NCBI GenBank assembly: GCA_963840425.1
Contig: CAWIYZ010000006.1
Location: 1-64,000, forward strand
Origin: CADEFX01 sp963840425
GTDB lineage: Bacteria > Pseudomonadota > Alphaproteobacteria > Rhizobiales > Hyphomicrobiaceae
Reading direction: 5' to 3'
DNA length: 64,000 nucleotides
The position numbers and the translations under genes were made by a program. Positions within the stretch are counted from its first letter, which is position 1; each line of letters opens with the position of its first letter. This document shows, in pieces, positions 35,664 to 45,836 of the stretch. The notes under the pieces were generated by a model, which ran no database searches, had not been told where the DNA came from, and saw only the letters and a list, made by a program, of their open reading frames with translations.

Positions 35664-36506
35664 ATGACATCTACAACCTGCTCTGTCCGCTCCGTTATCG
35701 CCGGCGCCGCCAGGGTTCCCGTGACCGTCAACGGCGTGACGATCGCGCACGATGCCATCTCGCGCGAGGCGCAGAACCATCCCGCGCCGAAGCCGATCGA
35801 CGCCTGGCGGGCTGCCGCCCGCGCGCTGGCCGTGCGTGAGCTGCTGCTGCAGGAGGCGCGCCGTTGCGGCCTGCGCGCCGATCCTCTGGCCGATGCCGAG
35901 GGCCGGCGGGAGACGGAGGAGGAGGCCTTGATCCGCGGCCTTATCGACGCGCAAGTGACGACGCCGGCAGCGGACGAAGACGCTTGTCGGCGCTACTACG
36001 AGCACAACCGCGCGCGCTTTCGCTCCGCCGACATCTACGAGGCTTCGCACATTTTGATCGCCGCGCGGCGCGACGATACGGCATCGTTCACCGCGGCGCG
36101 CGACCGCGCCGTTGCCATCCACGCGCACCTGGAGAGCGAGCCGCATCGGTTTGCCGAGATGGCAAAGGCGCATTCCGACTGCCCATCGGGCGCATCGGGC
36201 GGCAACCTCGGCCAACTCACCGCCGGCGACACGACGCCGGAGTTCGAGCAGGCGCTCTTCGCGCTGAAGGCGGGAGACATGTCAGGCGCGCCGGTGGAGA
36301 CCTGCTACGGTTTCCATGTCATCAGGCTCGACCGGCATGTCCCGGGCCGGCAGCTGCCGTTCGAGATCGCGCGGGAGAGGATCGCGGCCTACCTCGCCGA
36401 ACGCTCGCAGCGCCTGGCGATTGCCCAGTTCGTGGCCCGGCTCGCCGCGCGAGCGCAAGTCGGCGGCGTCGACCTGCCGACGACCGCGGACCTCAGGGTG
36501 AGTTAG
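35664..36506 (+). CDS. PpiC-type peptidyl-prolyl isomerase of the nar operon
   Basis: The 280-residue protein starts at ATG 35664, four bases after the narI stop. An N-terminal helical chaperone part (VTVNGVTIAHDAISREAQNHPA) is followed by the parvulin domain at about residues 125-235: YEASHILIAARRDD, FAEMAKAHSDCPSGASGGNLGQ, TPEFEQALFALKAG and ETCYGFHVIRLD. No signal peptide is present, so it is cytoplasmic and could help fold NarG or NarH. A parvulin in this position is a regular feature of alpha- and betaproteobacterial nar operons, sometimes mislabelled NifM. Confidence 0.88.
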   Translation: MTSTTCSVRSVIAGAARVPVTVNGVTIAHDAISREAQNHPAPKPIDAWRAAARALAVRELLLQEARRCGLRADPLADAEGRRETEEEALIRGLIDAQVTTPAADEDACRRYYEHNRARFRSADIYEASHILIAARRDDTASFTAARDRAVAIHAHLESEPHRFAEMAKAHSDCPSGASGGNLGQLTAGDTTPEFEQALFALKAGDMSGAPVETCYGFHVIRLDRHVPGRQLPFEIARERIAAYLAERSQRLAIAQFVARLAARAQVGGVDLPTTADLRVS

Positions 36507-36517
36507 GAGCGCGATAT

Positions 36518-36823
36518 ATGCTGCTTGGATCGATCATTGCCAACCTCTCCGATGAAACCCACATCCTGGAGAAGCTCGCGTCCCTCGACGATCTGGTGCT
36601 GATGGCGCGCATGCGCGAGGCGGCTGCCGAAGCTGGCGAACCTCTTGGCTGTTTTGCAAGTACGGCCGTGGGTTCGTTTGTGGCGCGCGCGGACGACGCT
36701 GCATGGCTGTCCCTGTTGGCCGTCACGAGCAAGGCCGATGATCCGGGCAAGGCGTGCCTCAGATACATCCTAGGGACCTGGTTTGCGTCTCCGAAGAAGC
36801 CTGCGTGCTCCTGTCACCCCTGA
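36518..36823 (+). CDS. Small nar-operon protein of unknown function (101 aa)
   Basis: ATG 36518 follows TAGGAGCG. The product reads SLDDLVLMARMREAAAEAGEPLGCFASTAVGSFVARADDAAWLSLLAVTSKADDPGKACLRYIL and ends in CSCHP. It has no signal or membrane segment. The four cysteines (near residues 45, 80, 97 and 99) could hold a metal. Similar short proteins follow the parvulin gene in rhizobial nar operons, so a role in nitrate reductase maturation is possible, but no function is known to me. Confidence 0.75.
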   Translation: MLLGSIIANLSDETHILEKLASLDDLVLMARMREAAAEAGEPLGCFASTAVGSFVARADDAAWLSLLAVTSKADDPGKACLRYILGTWFASPKKPACSCHP

Positions 36824-36853
36824 AGCTTCACGATCCTGCAACGGACACAGAGC

Positions 36854-38044
36854 ATGCCGACGACGGCCGAACGCGTGCGCATACATAGTGGCCCGGCGAT
36901 CCTAAGCTACGGGTTCCGGCCCTTTTTTCTGTTTGGCGCGGTCTGGGCCGCGGTGGTCGTTGCCATCTGGCTGCCGATGCTCGCGGGAATTCTCGCGCTC
37001 CCAACGGCGCTATCGCCGCTCGAATGGCACGTGCACGAACTCGTCTACGGCTATGTGCCCGCCATCGTAGCCGGGTTCTTGTTGACGGCGGTGCCAAACT
37101 GGACTGGCCGTCTTCCCGTCACGGGTACGCCTCTGCTCGCGCTGGTCAGCGTGTGGGCGGCTGGGCGAATAGCTGTCTTGCTTTCTGCTCGGATCGGCGC
37201 ACCGGTCGCAGCTGCAGTTGATCTGCTGTTCCTCGCCTGTCTTGCAGGCGTCATCGCGCGGGAAATCATCGCCGACCGCAATCTTCGCAATCTCAAGGTC
37301 CTCGCTCTGGTCGGACTGCTTCTTTTCGGAAACGCCGTTTTTCACGCGGAGGCGAGCCTGATGAACGGTGGCAGTGGCTACGGCGCGCGCATAGGCATTG
37401 GCGGCGCCGTACTTTTGATCACTCTGATCGGCGGCCGTATCATTCCAAGCTTCACGCGCAATTGGCTTGCGCGCCAATCGGCGGGACGTCTGCCGATTGC
37501 CTTCGGACCATTCGATGTGGCCAGTCTTGCCATCGGCGCCTTGGCGATCGCTTGCTGGATCGCTTATCCGCACGCGTGGCCGACGGCCGGCTTGGCCGCT
37601 CTGGCTGGCGCATTGCACGCCTTGCGCCTCGTGCGATGGGTAGGCTATCGTACCACTGCCGAGCCGTTGGTTCTGGTGCTGCATCTTGGCTACGCCTTTG
37701 TACCCATCGGCTTCCTGCTTCTGACCTTGGCAATTGTCGCGCCGGACCTGGTCGTCGCCAGCGGAGCGCTGCATGCATGGACGGTCGGTGCCATCGGCAC
37801 GATGACGCTTGCCGTCATGACACGCGCCAGCCTGGGTCACACGGGTCAGGCGCTCGTTGCCTCCCCAGCCACGCAGGTAATCTACGCCGCGATCTTGGTC
37901 GCGGCCGCAGCTCGCGTGCTCACGGCTTTTGATGTCTGGCGCGACGCCGCGCTCACCATCTCCGCCACAGCCTGGGTGCTGGCGTTCGGTACCTTTGCGC
38001 TGAGCTTCGGTCCGCTGCTTGCCAAGCCGCGCACCCACGCTTGA
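36854..38044 (+). CDS. nnrS: NnrS family haem-copper membrane protein
   Basis: The 396-residue protein has twelve hydrophobic segments and NnrS hallmarks: YGFRPFFLFGAVWA at the start, LEWHVHELVYGYVPAIVAGFLLTAVPNWTGR with metal or haem histidines, and GGRIIPSFTRNWL. Later it has MTRASLGHTGQAL. NnrS proteins are linked to nitric oxide stress and are regulated with denitrification genes. It lies 30 bases after the 101-aa gene and is probably the last gene of the nar transcript; a GCGCGA/TCGCGC hairpin at 38047-38063 follows directly. Confidence 0.92.
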   Translation: MPTTAERVRIHSGPAILSYGFRPFFLFGAVWAAVVVAIWLPMLAGILALPTALSPLEWHVHELVYGYVPAIVAGFLLTAVPNWTGRLPVTGTPLLALVSVWAAGRIAVLLSARIGAPVAAAVDLLFLACLAGVIAREIIADRNLRNLKVLALVGLLLFGNAVFHAEASLMNGGSGYGARIGIGGAVLLITLIGGRIIPSFTRNWLARQSAGRLPIAFGPFDVASLAIGALAIACWIAYPHAWPTAGLAALAGALHALRLVRWVGYRTTAEPLVLVLHLGYAFVPIGFLLLTLAIVAPDLVVASGALHAWTVGAIGTMTLAVMTRASLGHTGQALVASPATQVIYAAILVAAAARVLTAFDVWRDAALTISATAWVLAFGTFALSFGPLLAKPRTHA

Positions 38045-38128
38045 TCGCGCGACGGCTTCGCGCGCGCTCCACTTCAGGGTTGCTTAAGACAGTGTAAGCG
38101 CCGCACCAAGTATCGCGTTCGTGGATGA

Positions 38129-38959
<831 letters not shown>

Positions 38960-38983
38960 GAGTGCATCCTCAGCCGATCACAG

Positions 38984-39316
38984 TCAGCGAGCAGGCCTAT
39001 ACGTCTTGGCGACGGTTTCAGCCTTCCTCAGCGCTTCAACGCCCTGCGCCCCAGTTATGAGCGCGGTGGTCTTGCCTGCCTTGAGGGCCCCGCCCGCGCC
39101 TAGCGCAAGAGCAATTCCTGCCATGCTCTCGATGTCGGGGACGTCGGCAATCACGATAAGGTCGTACTCGCCAAAACAAAGCCAACCACCGACCAGCTTG
39201 CCTCCAACGGCTTCGCAGGCTTGACGTCCGACAGTTTCCACGCGGTTCTGCGGATTCTTGATCTGGGCGGCCAATGACTCCGACGTATAGGCGGCCTGAT
39301 ACATAAAGAGCGGCAT
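38984..39316 (-). CDS. GYD domain protein
   Basis: The 110-residue protein has MPLFMYQAAYTSESLAAQIKNPQNR, GGWLCFGEYDLIVIADVPD and a C-terminal GVEALRKAETV. This is the ferredoxin-like GYD fold (the GEYD triplet replaces GYD). Such proteins sit next to oxidoreductases and are of unknown activity. It lies 24 bases upstream of the PhyH gene in the same direction, so the two are likely cotranscribed. Confidence 0.85.
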   Translation of the reverse strand: MPLFMYQAAYTSESLAAQIKNPQNRVETVGRQACEAVGGKLVGGWLCFGEYDLIVIADVPDIESMAGIALALGAGGALKAGKTTALITGAQGVEALRKAETVAKTYRPAR

Positions 39317-39647
39317 GGTGAACCCTCCCTAGTGGGCTGTGCGCAAACCATTCGTCTTGTTTCAGGTGGCCCGCTCTGCTGGCGGATCACGTATATTATC
39401 CCAGGTGCGGAAAAGCGCCAATTCCCGATGAGCCGCGATCGCCCATCAAATTCTTGCCGCAGCAAGATCACGAGCCATTGAAAAGGCCAAGAGGAACTCA
39501 CGTCTGGTCAGGATCCGCAAGCGCCCTAGCTGTCGCGGACCGCCGAACCGCGACAGTCCGCTTTTGCATAGCTGGGTCGATGGGTGAAAGGCGCAGTGGT
39601 CTGCCGACGGTCACGAAGTAATCTGGGACCTTCCGGCAGCCCGTTGT

Positions 39648-40391
39648 CTATTGCGCAATATAGCCGCCATCGATCACCAGCTCGGTGCCGGTGACGAAGG
39701 ATGCCTCGTCGGACGCCAGGTACAGCACGCCATAGGCGACATCCATCACCTCGCCCAAACGGCGCAGCGGCGTGACGGCGGCCTTGGAGGCACGTCCGGC
39801 GGCGTTCGTGTTGTTCAGCATCGGCGGCAGGTAGCCTGGATGGACGGAGTTGACGCGCACGCCGGTCGGTCCGAACCGAACGGCCGCGCTCTTGGTGAAG
39901 ATGCGCACGGCACCCTTCGACGCGCTGTACCCCGGATGGCTGTCGGCGCCTCCGATGAAACCCATGATCGACGAGATATTGACCACAGAGCCGCCACCGG
40001 TCTTCGCCATCTCGGCCGCCGCACGGGTGGTGCCGAGGAATACGCTGGTGGCATTGGTTGCCATCAGTTTCTCCCATCCCGCAAGCGCCAACTCGTCGCC
40101 GACCGAGCTGCCGCTGATGCCGGCGTTGTTCACCAGGATATCGAGCCTGCCGTAAGTCTCGATGGTCGTAGCGATCAAATGGCTCCACGCCGTCTCCGAC
40201 GTCACGTCTGTTTGCACAAATATTGCTCGGCCCTGGCTGGCAGAAATGTCGGCGGCGACCGCTTCACCCTCTTTTTGAAGCAGGTCGGCAATCACAACCG
40301 CAGCACCTTCTTTCGCAAACAACCGGGCTTCCGCCTCGCCCATGCCGTGGGCACCACCGGTTATGATGGCGACCTTGTCTTTCAGCCTCAT
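39648..40391 (-). CDS. Short-chain dehydrogenase/reductase
   Basis: The 247-residue protein has the classical SDR layout: cofactor glycine motif TGGAHGMG at 11-18, D at the end of strand 2 (VIADLL, NAD-preferring), NNAG at 88-91 and active Ser in NISSIMG. YSASK holds Tyr and Lys, and VHPGYLPPML and VTGTELVIDGGYIAQ close the protein. It oxidises or reduces an alcohol/ketone; the substrate is unknown. It is on the same strand as the GYD and PhyH genes but 330 bases apart. Confidence 0.9.
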   Translation of the reverse strand: MRLKDKVAIITGGAHGMGEAEARLFAKEGAAVVIADLLQKEGEAVAADISASQGRAIFVQTDVTSETAWSHLIATTIETYGRLDILVNNAGISGSSVGDELALAGWEKLMATNATSVFLGTTRAAAEMAKTGGGSVVNISSIMGFIGGADSHPGYSASKGAVRIFTKSAAVRFGPTGVRVNSVHPGYLPPMLNNTNAAGRASKAAVTPLRRLGEVMDVAYGVLYLASDEASFVTGTELVIDGGYIAQ

Positions 40392-40607
40392 GCTGTCTCT
40401 CCCTCGTCGAAAGAGGGGCGATCATCGGCTCTTGGACCGCCGAGGACAAGGTCCGAGGTGGCATGCGGCGGATTCTGTGAGCGGCTGCATCCGCCCACCG
40501 AAAGCCTAGCGCGCAACCGTAGATGCGATCGAACGGGCAGACGGACTGATGGACGCGGCGGAGCGTTCCCCGATAGCATCGGGCGTCGAACGGGAAAGAG
40601 GCATCAC

Positions 40608-41459
40608 ATGGCCGACATCGTCCACCACCGCGCTCATGTCGTTGCCGGCGGCTTTCCGCCTGGTTCCAGCGCCGGTCACGACCACGACTATGCCCGTCTT
40701 CGGCTCCTCACACTGCTGGCCGAGAGACAAATTCCGGCTTCCGTCGCCAACGACTTCTCCGACTTGGAGAAATGGCTGCCGGTGAGCCGGCTGCTCGTCA
40801 CCTACGTCGCCGGCCCCTACCCGAGTGCCGAGCAGTGCACCCGACTGGAATCCTGGCTCGAGGCCGGCGGCCATTGGCTGGCGCTTCATGGCACCAGCGG
40901 TGGGCGTGCCGAACGCGTCGAGGGCCTGACGCAACGCCGCACCGTGAAAACCGAGCATCATACATTGCTCGGCAGCATGTTCCTGACGCATCCGCCAGCA
41001 TGCCGATTCCGCGTCGATGTGTGCGATGCGGAGCACCCGGTCACGCAAGGGCTCGGCAAGTCGTTCGAGGTCGAGGACGAGCCCTACTTCATCGAGCTTC
41101 AGGCCCCTGCCTCAGCGCAGATCCTGTTGACGGCGGACTATGGCGCGACGAGCAGATGGCCAGTGGTCGAGAAGCTCTACGGCACCGACACCTCCGTGCA
41201 GTCCGACGGCAAGACGCGCGTGCTCGGCTACACGCGCCCGGTCGGCGGCGGCGCCGTGACCTACCTGGCGCTCGGCCACTGCCACAACCCGTACTCGCGC
41301 ATGGGCGCCGGTGGGGGCAGCGAGCAGCCAGCGACGTTCAGAGGACCATGGGAATCGGGCGCATTCTCGACCCTTCTGAGCAATGCAATCGCCTGGGCGA
41401 CGCCATACGATCATGCCGGACATTCCGGGCCTCGGCAGCGTTGCCATGCACTCTGTTGA
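40608..41459 (+). CDS. ThuA-like glutamine amidotransferase-fold protein
   Basis: ATG 40608 follows GAAAGAGG. The 283-residue product has HDHDYARLRLLTLLAERQIPASVANDFSDLEKWLPVSRLLVTYVAGPYPSAEQ, LEAGGHWLALHGTSGG and GMFLTHP-type strands. It also has VEDEPYFIELQAP and the late VGGGAVTYLALGHCHNPYSRMG. This is the ThuA fold known from trehalose utilisation clusters and common in carbohydrate gene sets. A catalytic Cys is not evident at the usual nucleophile elbow. The last 15 residues are atypical. It is divergent from the SDR. Confidence 0.8.
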   Translation: MADIVHHRAHVVAGGFPPGSSAGHDHDYARLRLLTLLAERQIPASVANDFSDLEKWLPVSRLLVTYVAGPYPSAEQCTRLESWLEAGGHWLALHGTSGGRAERVEGLTQRRTVKTEHHTLLGSMFLTHPPACRFRVDVCDAEHPVTQGLGKSFEVEDEPYFIELQAPASAQILLTADYGATSRWPVVEKLYGTDTSVQSDGKTRVLGYTRPVGGGAVTYLALGHCHNPYSRMGAGGGSEQPATFRGPWESGAFSTLLSNAIAWATPYDHAGHSGPRQRCHALC

Positions 41460-41524
41460 CTCTGTCGGAACTGTCTCTCACCATCCGAGAGGCAATTACA
41501 GCTTCAGACCACCACACAGGCACC

Positions 41525-42703
41525 ATGAGCCCTTCGGACGCTGCGTGGCAACAATTGGTCTCCGCACTACACGCGTCGGGCCGCAAGGCTGCACTCGCGA
41601 TCACCGGCGGCGGTAGTGGTGCGGTCGGCGAGTTACTTCGTGTTCCCGGGGGTTCTCGGCTGCTAGTCGAGGCACAGGTTCCTTACGACGCACTGGCGCT
41701 TGCAACGTTTCTCGGCTTTGCGCCCGCACAGGCATGCAGTGCTGACACCGCAATCGCGATGGCACGGAGTGTGCGGGCACGCGCAGCGAAACTGGTGCCG
41801 GCTGGTACCGAGCTGGTTGGTCTCGGTGCGACGGCGGCACTGGTGAGCGATCGGCCGCGAAAAGGCGAGCATCGGTTTCACATCGCATTCGCCAGCTCTG
41901 CCCGCATCGCGCACTGCACGGGCGTGATGGCTAAGGGCCGGCGCGATCGCGCCGCTGAAGAAGACCTCGTCTCGCGCGCGATCGTCCTGTGGCTAGCCCA
42001 CGCATGCGGGGTCGCCGCGCCGTCGCCACGCGGCCTGCTCGATACGGATGAGCATTTTGCGGAGGCGGTCGACGCGAGCTTGGATACTATCGATCAGCTC
42101 TTGGCGGGGGAGTTCGATCGCATCACCGCTCAGCCTGATGGTCAAATGATGCTGTCAGCGCCGCAGCCAGTTGTGCTGTTGCCGGGTTCTTTCAACCCAG
42201 TGCACGCCGGACATGTCTTGCTGGCGCGGACCGCCGAAGAGCTCAGGCAGCAGCCTTTGGCGTTCGAAATCTCTGTCACCAACGTCGACAAGCCGCCGCT
42301 GGCGGGCAAGACGGTGAGAGACCGCCTCGCGCAATTCGCCTGGAAGTCGCCGGTGGAACTCACTAGAGCGCCCACCTTCGTCGAGAAGTCGCGCCTGTTT
42401 CCGAGGACTACGTTTGTGATCGGGGCGGATACAGCGGAGCGGCTGGTTGCGCCGAAGTACTATGGAGATGATGAGGTTCGCATGCACCTCGCGCTTGAGG
42501 AAATCGGCAATTCCGGGGGTAGCTTTCTGGTGGCCGTGCGTATCGACGGCGCGGGGCGCATACGCGCGCTGCGCGACATCCCCGTGCCGGGTCGCTATAC
42601 CGATCTCTTCACCGAAATCCCAGAGCACCGTTTCCGTCTTGACACCTCCTCATCCGAGATTCGCGCACGGGGACGCGGTGTTGCGAGCCCCCACGAGCCC
42701 TAA
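41525..42703 (+). CDS. CinA-like domain fused to a nucleotidyltransferase domain
   Basis: From ATG 41525 the product is 392 residues. Residues 1-170 resemble CinA C-terminal nicotinamide-nucleotide amidase (ALAITGGGSGAVGELLRVPGGS, VPYDALALATFLG, GLGATAAL). Residues about 217-380 form a CTP-transferase/NMNAT Rossmann domain: VVLLPGSFNPVHAGHVLLART with HAGH at 227-230, VEKSRLFPRTTFVIGADTAERL, and RLDTSSSEIRARG in place of the ISSTxxR end. An enzyme that both deamidates and re-adenylylates pyridine nucleotides is an inference. The frame is open further upstream, so an earlier non-ATG start cannot be excluded. Confidence 0.8.
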   Translation: MSPSDAAWQQLVSALHASGRKAALAITGGGSGAVGELLRVPGGSRLLVEAQVPYDALALATFLGFAPAQACSADTAIAMARSVRARAAKLVPAGTELVGLGATAALVSDRPRKGEHRFHIAFASSARIAHCTGVMAKGRRDRAAEEDLVSRAIVLWLAHACGVAAPSPRGLLDTDEHFAEAVDASLDTIDQLLAGEFDRITAQPDGQMMLSAPQPVVLLPGSFNPVHAGHVLLARTAEELRQQPLAFEISVTNVDKPPLAGKTVRDRLAQFAWKSPVELTRAPTFVEKSRLFPRTTFVIGADTAERLVAPKYYGDDEVRMHLALEEIGNSGGSFLVAVRIDGAGRIRALRDIPVPGRYTDLFTEIPEHRFRLDTSSSEIRARGRGVASPHEP

Positions 42704-42893
42704 GATCGCAACAGGCTCGCTAATCGCTCACCTGCCGAAAGCAACTACCTATCTTCCGGGGCGCCCTACTGGCCCATCAGGCCAAGCACGCCATCAGATC
42801 CAGCCTTGAGCTGCACACCAAGGCCGCATAGGCTCAGCTATTGAGAACGCCTGCTGAGCAATTTTCAACAATAAGCGGCACATCACCCCATCG

Positions 42894-44183
42894 ATGCAGT
42901 CCACCGAGCGGCGCCCTTTCCCCCACCGCCGGGGCCTGATCATCGTCATGACATTGGCTACTGCCTACGTCGCCAGCCATTTTTTCCGCGCCTCCAACGT
43001 CACCATCGGCCTGGACCTGATGCGCGACCTGTCGATCGGGCCGGAAGCCCTGGGCGGGCTTACAGGCGCCTTCTTCTTCGGCTTCGCCGCCATGCAGATC
43101 CCCTGCGGCTTCTTCTTCGACCGTTACGGCCCACGCCGTACCGTGGTCGGCATGCTCGTCCTCGCAACCATCGGTGGCATCGTCTTCACCCTGGCGCCGA
43201 CCTGGCCGATCCTGCTGACCGGCCGCGTGCTGATGGGCGCCGGCTTCGGCGTCATGCTCATCGGCAGCATGGTGGTGATCTCCCGTTGGTTCCCGCCGGA
43301 CCGCTTCTCCACCCTCACCGCCATGGTCTTGTCCATCGGTCTGCTCGGCAACTTGGCCGCCACCACACCGCTGGCCTGGGCCTCGCAGGCCATCGGCTGG
43401 CGCGCCGTGTTCGGCGCCGCCGTCGTCTTCACTGCGCTCGCCACCATCGCCGTCTGGTTGGTGGTGCGCGACGCCCCGCCCGGCCACCCCTTCCTGGCCC
43501 GAACCCCGGAGCCACCACGCCAGATGCTGCAAGGCCTGATGGAGGTGCTGCGTAACCCCCGCCTGAAACCCATCCTGGCGCTCAATTTTTGCAGCTACGC
43601 CTGCACTTTCACCGTGCAGGGCTTGTGGGGCGGTCCGTTCTTGCGCGAGGTGCATGGCCTGAGCCCTATCGAGGCCGGCAACGTCCTGTTCGTCGCCGTC
43701 ATCGCCTACCAGCTTGGCATGCTCGCCTTCGGCCCGCTGGACCGCCTGCTGGACACGCGCAAATGGATCGCTATTGGCGGCAGTCTGGTGATCATTTCCA
43801 TCCTCGCCACCCTGGCGCTTGCGTCCCACCCGCCAGTCTGGGTGCCCATCGGCGCCATCCTCGGCATCGGCTTCTTCAGCGCCTCCAGCACCATGGTGAT
43901 GACGCATGCCCGCGGCATTTTCCCAGACCGGCTGATCGGTCGCGGCATGGCGACGATCAACACCTCCGTGATGCTCGGCGTCGCTTGCATGCAGACGTTC
44001 TCCGGCATCATCGTCGGCGCTTTCGAACCGCTGGCCGACGGCGCGCGCACTGAAACCGCATACCGTGCCCTGTTCGGAGTGCTCACCATGGTGCTGATCG
44101 TCGCCGTCGCGATCTACAGCCGCTCGCAGGACGTCAAGCCCAGCGACGAAATGCGCGACTGTCGGCAACAGCGCGACGCGTGA
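42894..44183 (+). CDS. Major facilitator superfamily transporter
   Basis: The 429-residue protein has twelve membrane segments. Conserved MFS loops are seen: FFFGFAAMQIPCGFFFDRYGPRRTVVGML between segments 2 and 3, and GRVLMGAGFGVML in segment 4. The middle loop (RTPEPPRQMLQGLMEVLRNPRLKPI) is cytoplasmic. It is related to organic-anion and sugar-acid carriers, but the substrate is unknown. The gene stands alone. Confidence 0.87.
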   Translation: MQSTERRPFPHRRGLIIVMTLATAYVASHFFRASNVTIGLDLMRDLSIGPEALGGLTGAFFFGFAAMQIPCGFFFDRYGPRRTVVGMLVLATIGGIVFTLAPTWPILLTGRVLMGAGFGVMLIGSMVVISRWFPPDRFSTLTAMVLSIGLLGNLAATTPLAWASQAIGWRAVFGAAVVFTALATIAVWLVVRDAPPGHPFLARTPEPPRQMLQGLMEVLRNPRLKPILALNFCSYACTFTVQGLWGGPFLREVHGLSPIEAGNVLFVAVIAYQLGMLAFGPLDRLLDTRKWIAIGGSLVIISILATLALASHPPVWVPIGAILGIGFFSASSTMVMTHARGIFPDRLIGRGMATINTSVMLGVACMQTFSGIIVGAFEPLADGARTETAYRALFGVLTMVLIVAVAIYSRSQDVKPSDEMRDCRQQRDA

Positions 44184-44373
44184 GCCTCCGCTTGCCGAGA
44201 TGCGTGCACCATCGTGCCGTCACGCCGCTCGACAAACAGAACGGCCGGATCGCTACTGCACCTAGCCGTCGGGCTAGCGGCATTGGACCATCCCTTAACT
44301 CCATCCACTGAAAGCGATTGCCCGGATCAGCCCAAATGGCAAAGCTCAAGAGGCTGGGTCGTCGGAGGCAGTT

Positions 44374-44775
44374 ATGCTCAAGTCACTGCTAAGTATGGCG
44401 CTTTTTGCAGGTGCTGTTGCGGTTATGGCTGAACCGACCGCAGCCGCTGACCTTGGTCCTGGCTGTTATGACCGCTGCGGTTGTCGCGGCTGCCCGCCGC
44501 GCCGCCAGGCTGATTGGGCGCCGGGTCCCATTGTCGTCGCGCCGCCACCGCCTGTCGTTATCTATCGGCCGCCCGTCGTGGTCGTGGGACCAGTCTACGG
44601 ATGGGGTGGCCGAGGCTGGGATGCTGGCTGGTCCGAACCGGGCTGGCGCGGCGATTGGCATCGTCCGGATTGGGGCTGGCGCGGCGCAGGCTGGCGTGGT
44701 GATGACTGGCGCGGCCCAGGATGGCATGGCGGTTGGCGCGGAGCTGGATGGCGCGGCGGCTGGCGTCGCTGGTAG
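44374..44775 (+). CDS. Secreted Gly/Trp/Arg-repeat protein
   Basis: The 133-residue protein has a signal peptide (MLKSLLSMALFAGAVAVMAEPTAAA), a Cys-rich start (GCYDRCGCRGCPP) and a Pro/Val-rich stretch. About ten units of a W-R-G-x-G-W-type motif follow (GWRGDW, GWRGAGW, GWHGGWRGAGWRGGW). Low-complexity cell-envelope proteins like this occur in Rhizobiales with no known function. The DNA is repetitive at 44640-44765. Confidence 0.7.
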   Translation: MLKSLLSMALFAGAVAVMAEPTAAADLGPGCYDRCGCRGCPPRRQADWAPGPIVVAPPPPVVIYRPPVVVVGPVYGWGGRGWDAGWSEPGWRGDWHRPDWGWRGAGWRGDDWRGPGWHGGWRGAGWRGGWRRW

Positions 44776-44963
44776 TTCTTGCCGGCAAACGGCGGGCACT
44801 TAGGTAGTCGCCGGCCTCCGCATGCTTTCGCGTCGGCCTCCTGCTGCGACCAGCGTCAGCGCGCCGACGCCCGTGATCACCTCAATTCGCTGCGGCTACG
44901 TCGGCTTGCTTTCGACCTTGTGGTCGACACTGCCGTCAAACGAGCGCCTCATGGAACGCCCAT

Positions 44964-45836
44964 CTAGCGCGGCGCATCGCCCGCGATCGTAATGCGATGC
45001 ATGCGTCGACGCTTGCCGGGGTAGTCGTTGAGCGCGCGATGCTGGGTGCAGCGATTGTCCCAGATCGCCATCGAGCCGACCTCCCAGCGGAAGCGGCAGG
45101 TCAGCTCCGGTTGTACTGAATGCGTCATCAAGAAGTCGACGATTGGCCGTGCCTCGGCGGGCTTGAAGCCGTGGAGGGTCTGCGTGTGATTGCCGATGTA
45201 TAGTGCCTTGCGGCCGGTTTCGGGGTGGGTGCGCACAAGTGGATGGGCGACCTCTGTCTGGAGGTTGCCGGGGTCACGAACCTTGGCAGCCATCTTGTCA
45301 TTGCCCGAATAGCGTCCGTCGCGCGTCGAGCCCATATTGTCGCCCTGGCTCAGCTTCTTACGATCGCCGACATTCCAAGTCTTCATGCCATCGATCGCGG
45401 TCTTCATCGGATCAGACAGCGTCTCATAGGCGAGATACATGTTTGCGAACATGGTATCTCCCCCGACAGCTGGTGTTTCCTTGGCGTAGAGGATCGTCGC
45501 TTTTGCCGGTTTTGGATTGAACATTTGGTCGGTGTGCCAAGTCTCACCGAATGCTCTCGTATCGCCCTCCTCCTTGACGATCTCGAGGATCTCGGGATGT
45601 TCCTCCATCCCCTTCATGAAGGGGTGATGGTGGATTTCGCCAAAGCGCTTGGCGAACACGATCTGCTCCTCTGGCGTGATGTCCTGGTCGCGAAAAAACA
45701 CGACGAGGTACTCCAGCCAGGCGGCCTGGATCTCCGAGAACATCTCATCGTCGACATGCTTGAGATCGACGCCGCTGATTTCGGCACCGAGCGCACCAGC
45801 GAGGGGTTTGACCTCGATCTTCCGATAGGACGCCAT
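44964..45836 (-). CDS. TauD/TfdA-type Fe(II)/2-oxoglutarate dioxygenase
   Basis: ATG 45836 follows GGAGGA; the product is 290 residues. Signatures are PLAGALGAEISGVDLKH at the N-terminus, the metal pair in WHTDQMFNPKPAKATILYAKETP (H-x-D), and GGDTMFANMYLAYETL. The C-terminus has MAIWDNRCTQHRALNDY with the distal His and a following Arg (RRRMHRITIAGD) for 2-oxoglutarate. Family members hydroxylate taurine, 2,4-D, alkyl sulfates and other compounds; the substrate is not predictable here. No transporter of the taurine type is adjacent. Confidence 0.9.
   Translation of the reverse strand: MASYRKIEVKPLAGALGAEISGVDLKHVDDEMFSEIQAAWLEYLVVFFRDQDITPEEQIVFAKRFGEIHHHPFMKGMEEHPEILEIVKEEGDTRAFGETWHTDQMFNPKPAKATILYAKETPAVGGDTMFANMYLAYETLSDPMKTAIDGMKTWNVGDRKKLSQGDNMGSTRDGRYSGNDKMAAKVRDPGNLQTEVAHPLVRTHPETGRKALYIGNHTQTLHGFKPAEARPIVDFLMTHSVQPELTCRFRWEVGSMAIWDNRCTQHRALNDYPGKRRRMHRITIAGDAPR

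Noticed and set aside
39651..40607. Upstream extension of the ThuA-like gene by 319 codons
   Set aside because: The extension runs antisense through the SDR gene; ATG 40608 with GAAAGAGG is the sensible start.
42834..44168. 444-codon frame antisense to the MFS transporter
   Set aside because: Low-complexity Gly/Glu/Asp/His-rich shadow of a membrane protein gene.
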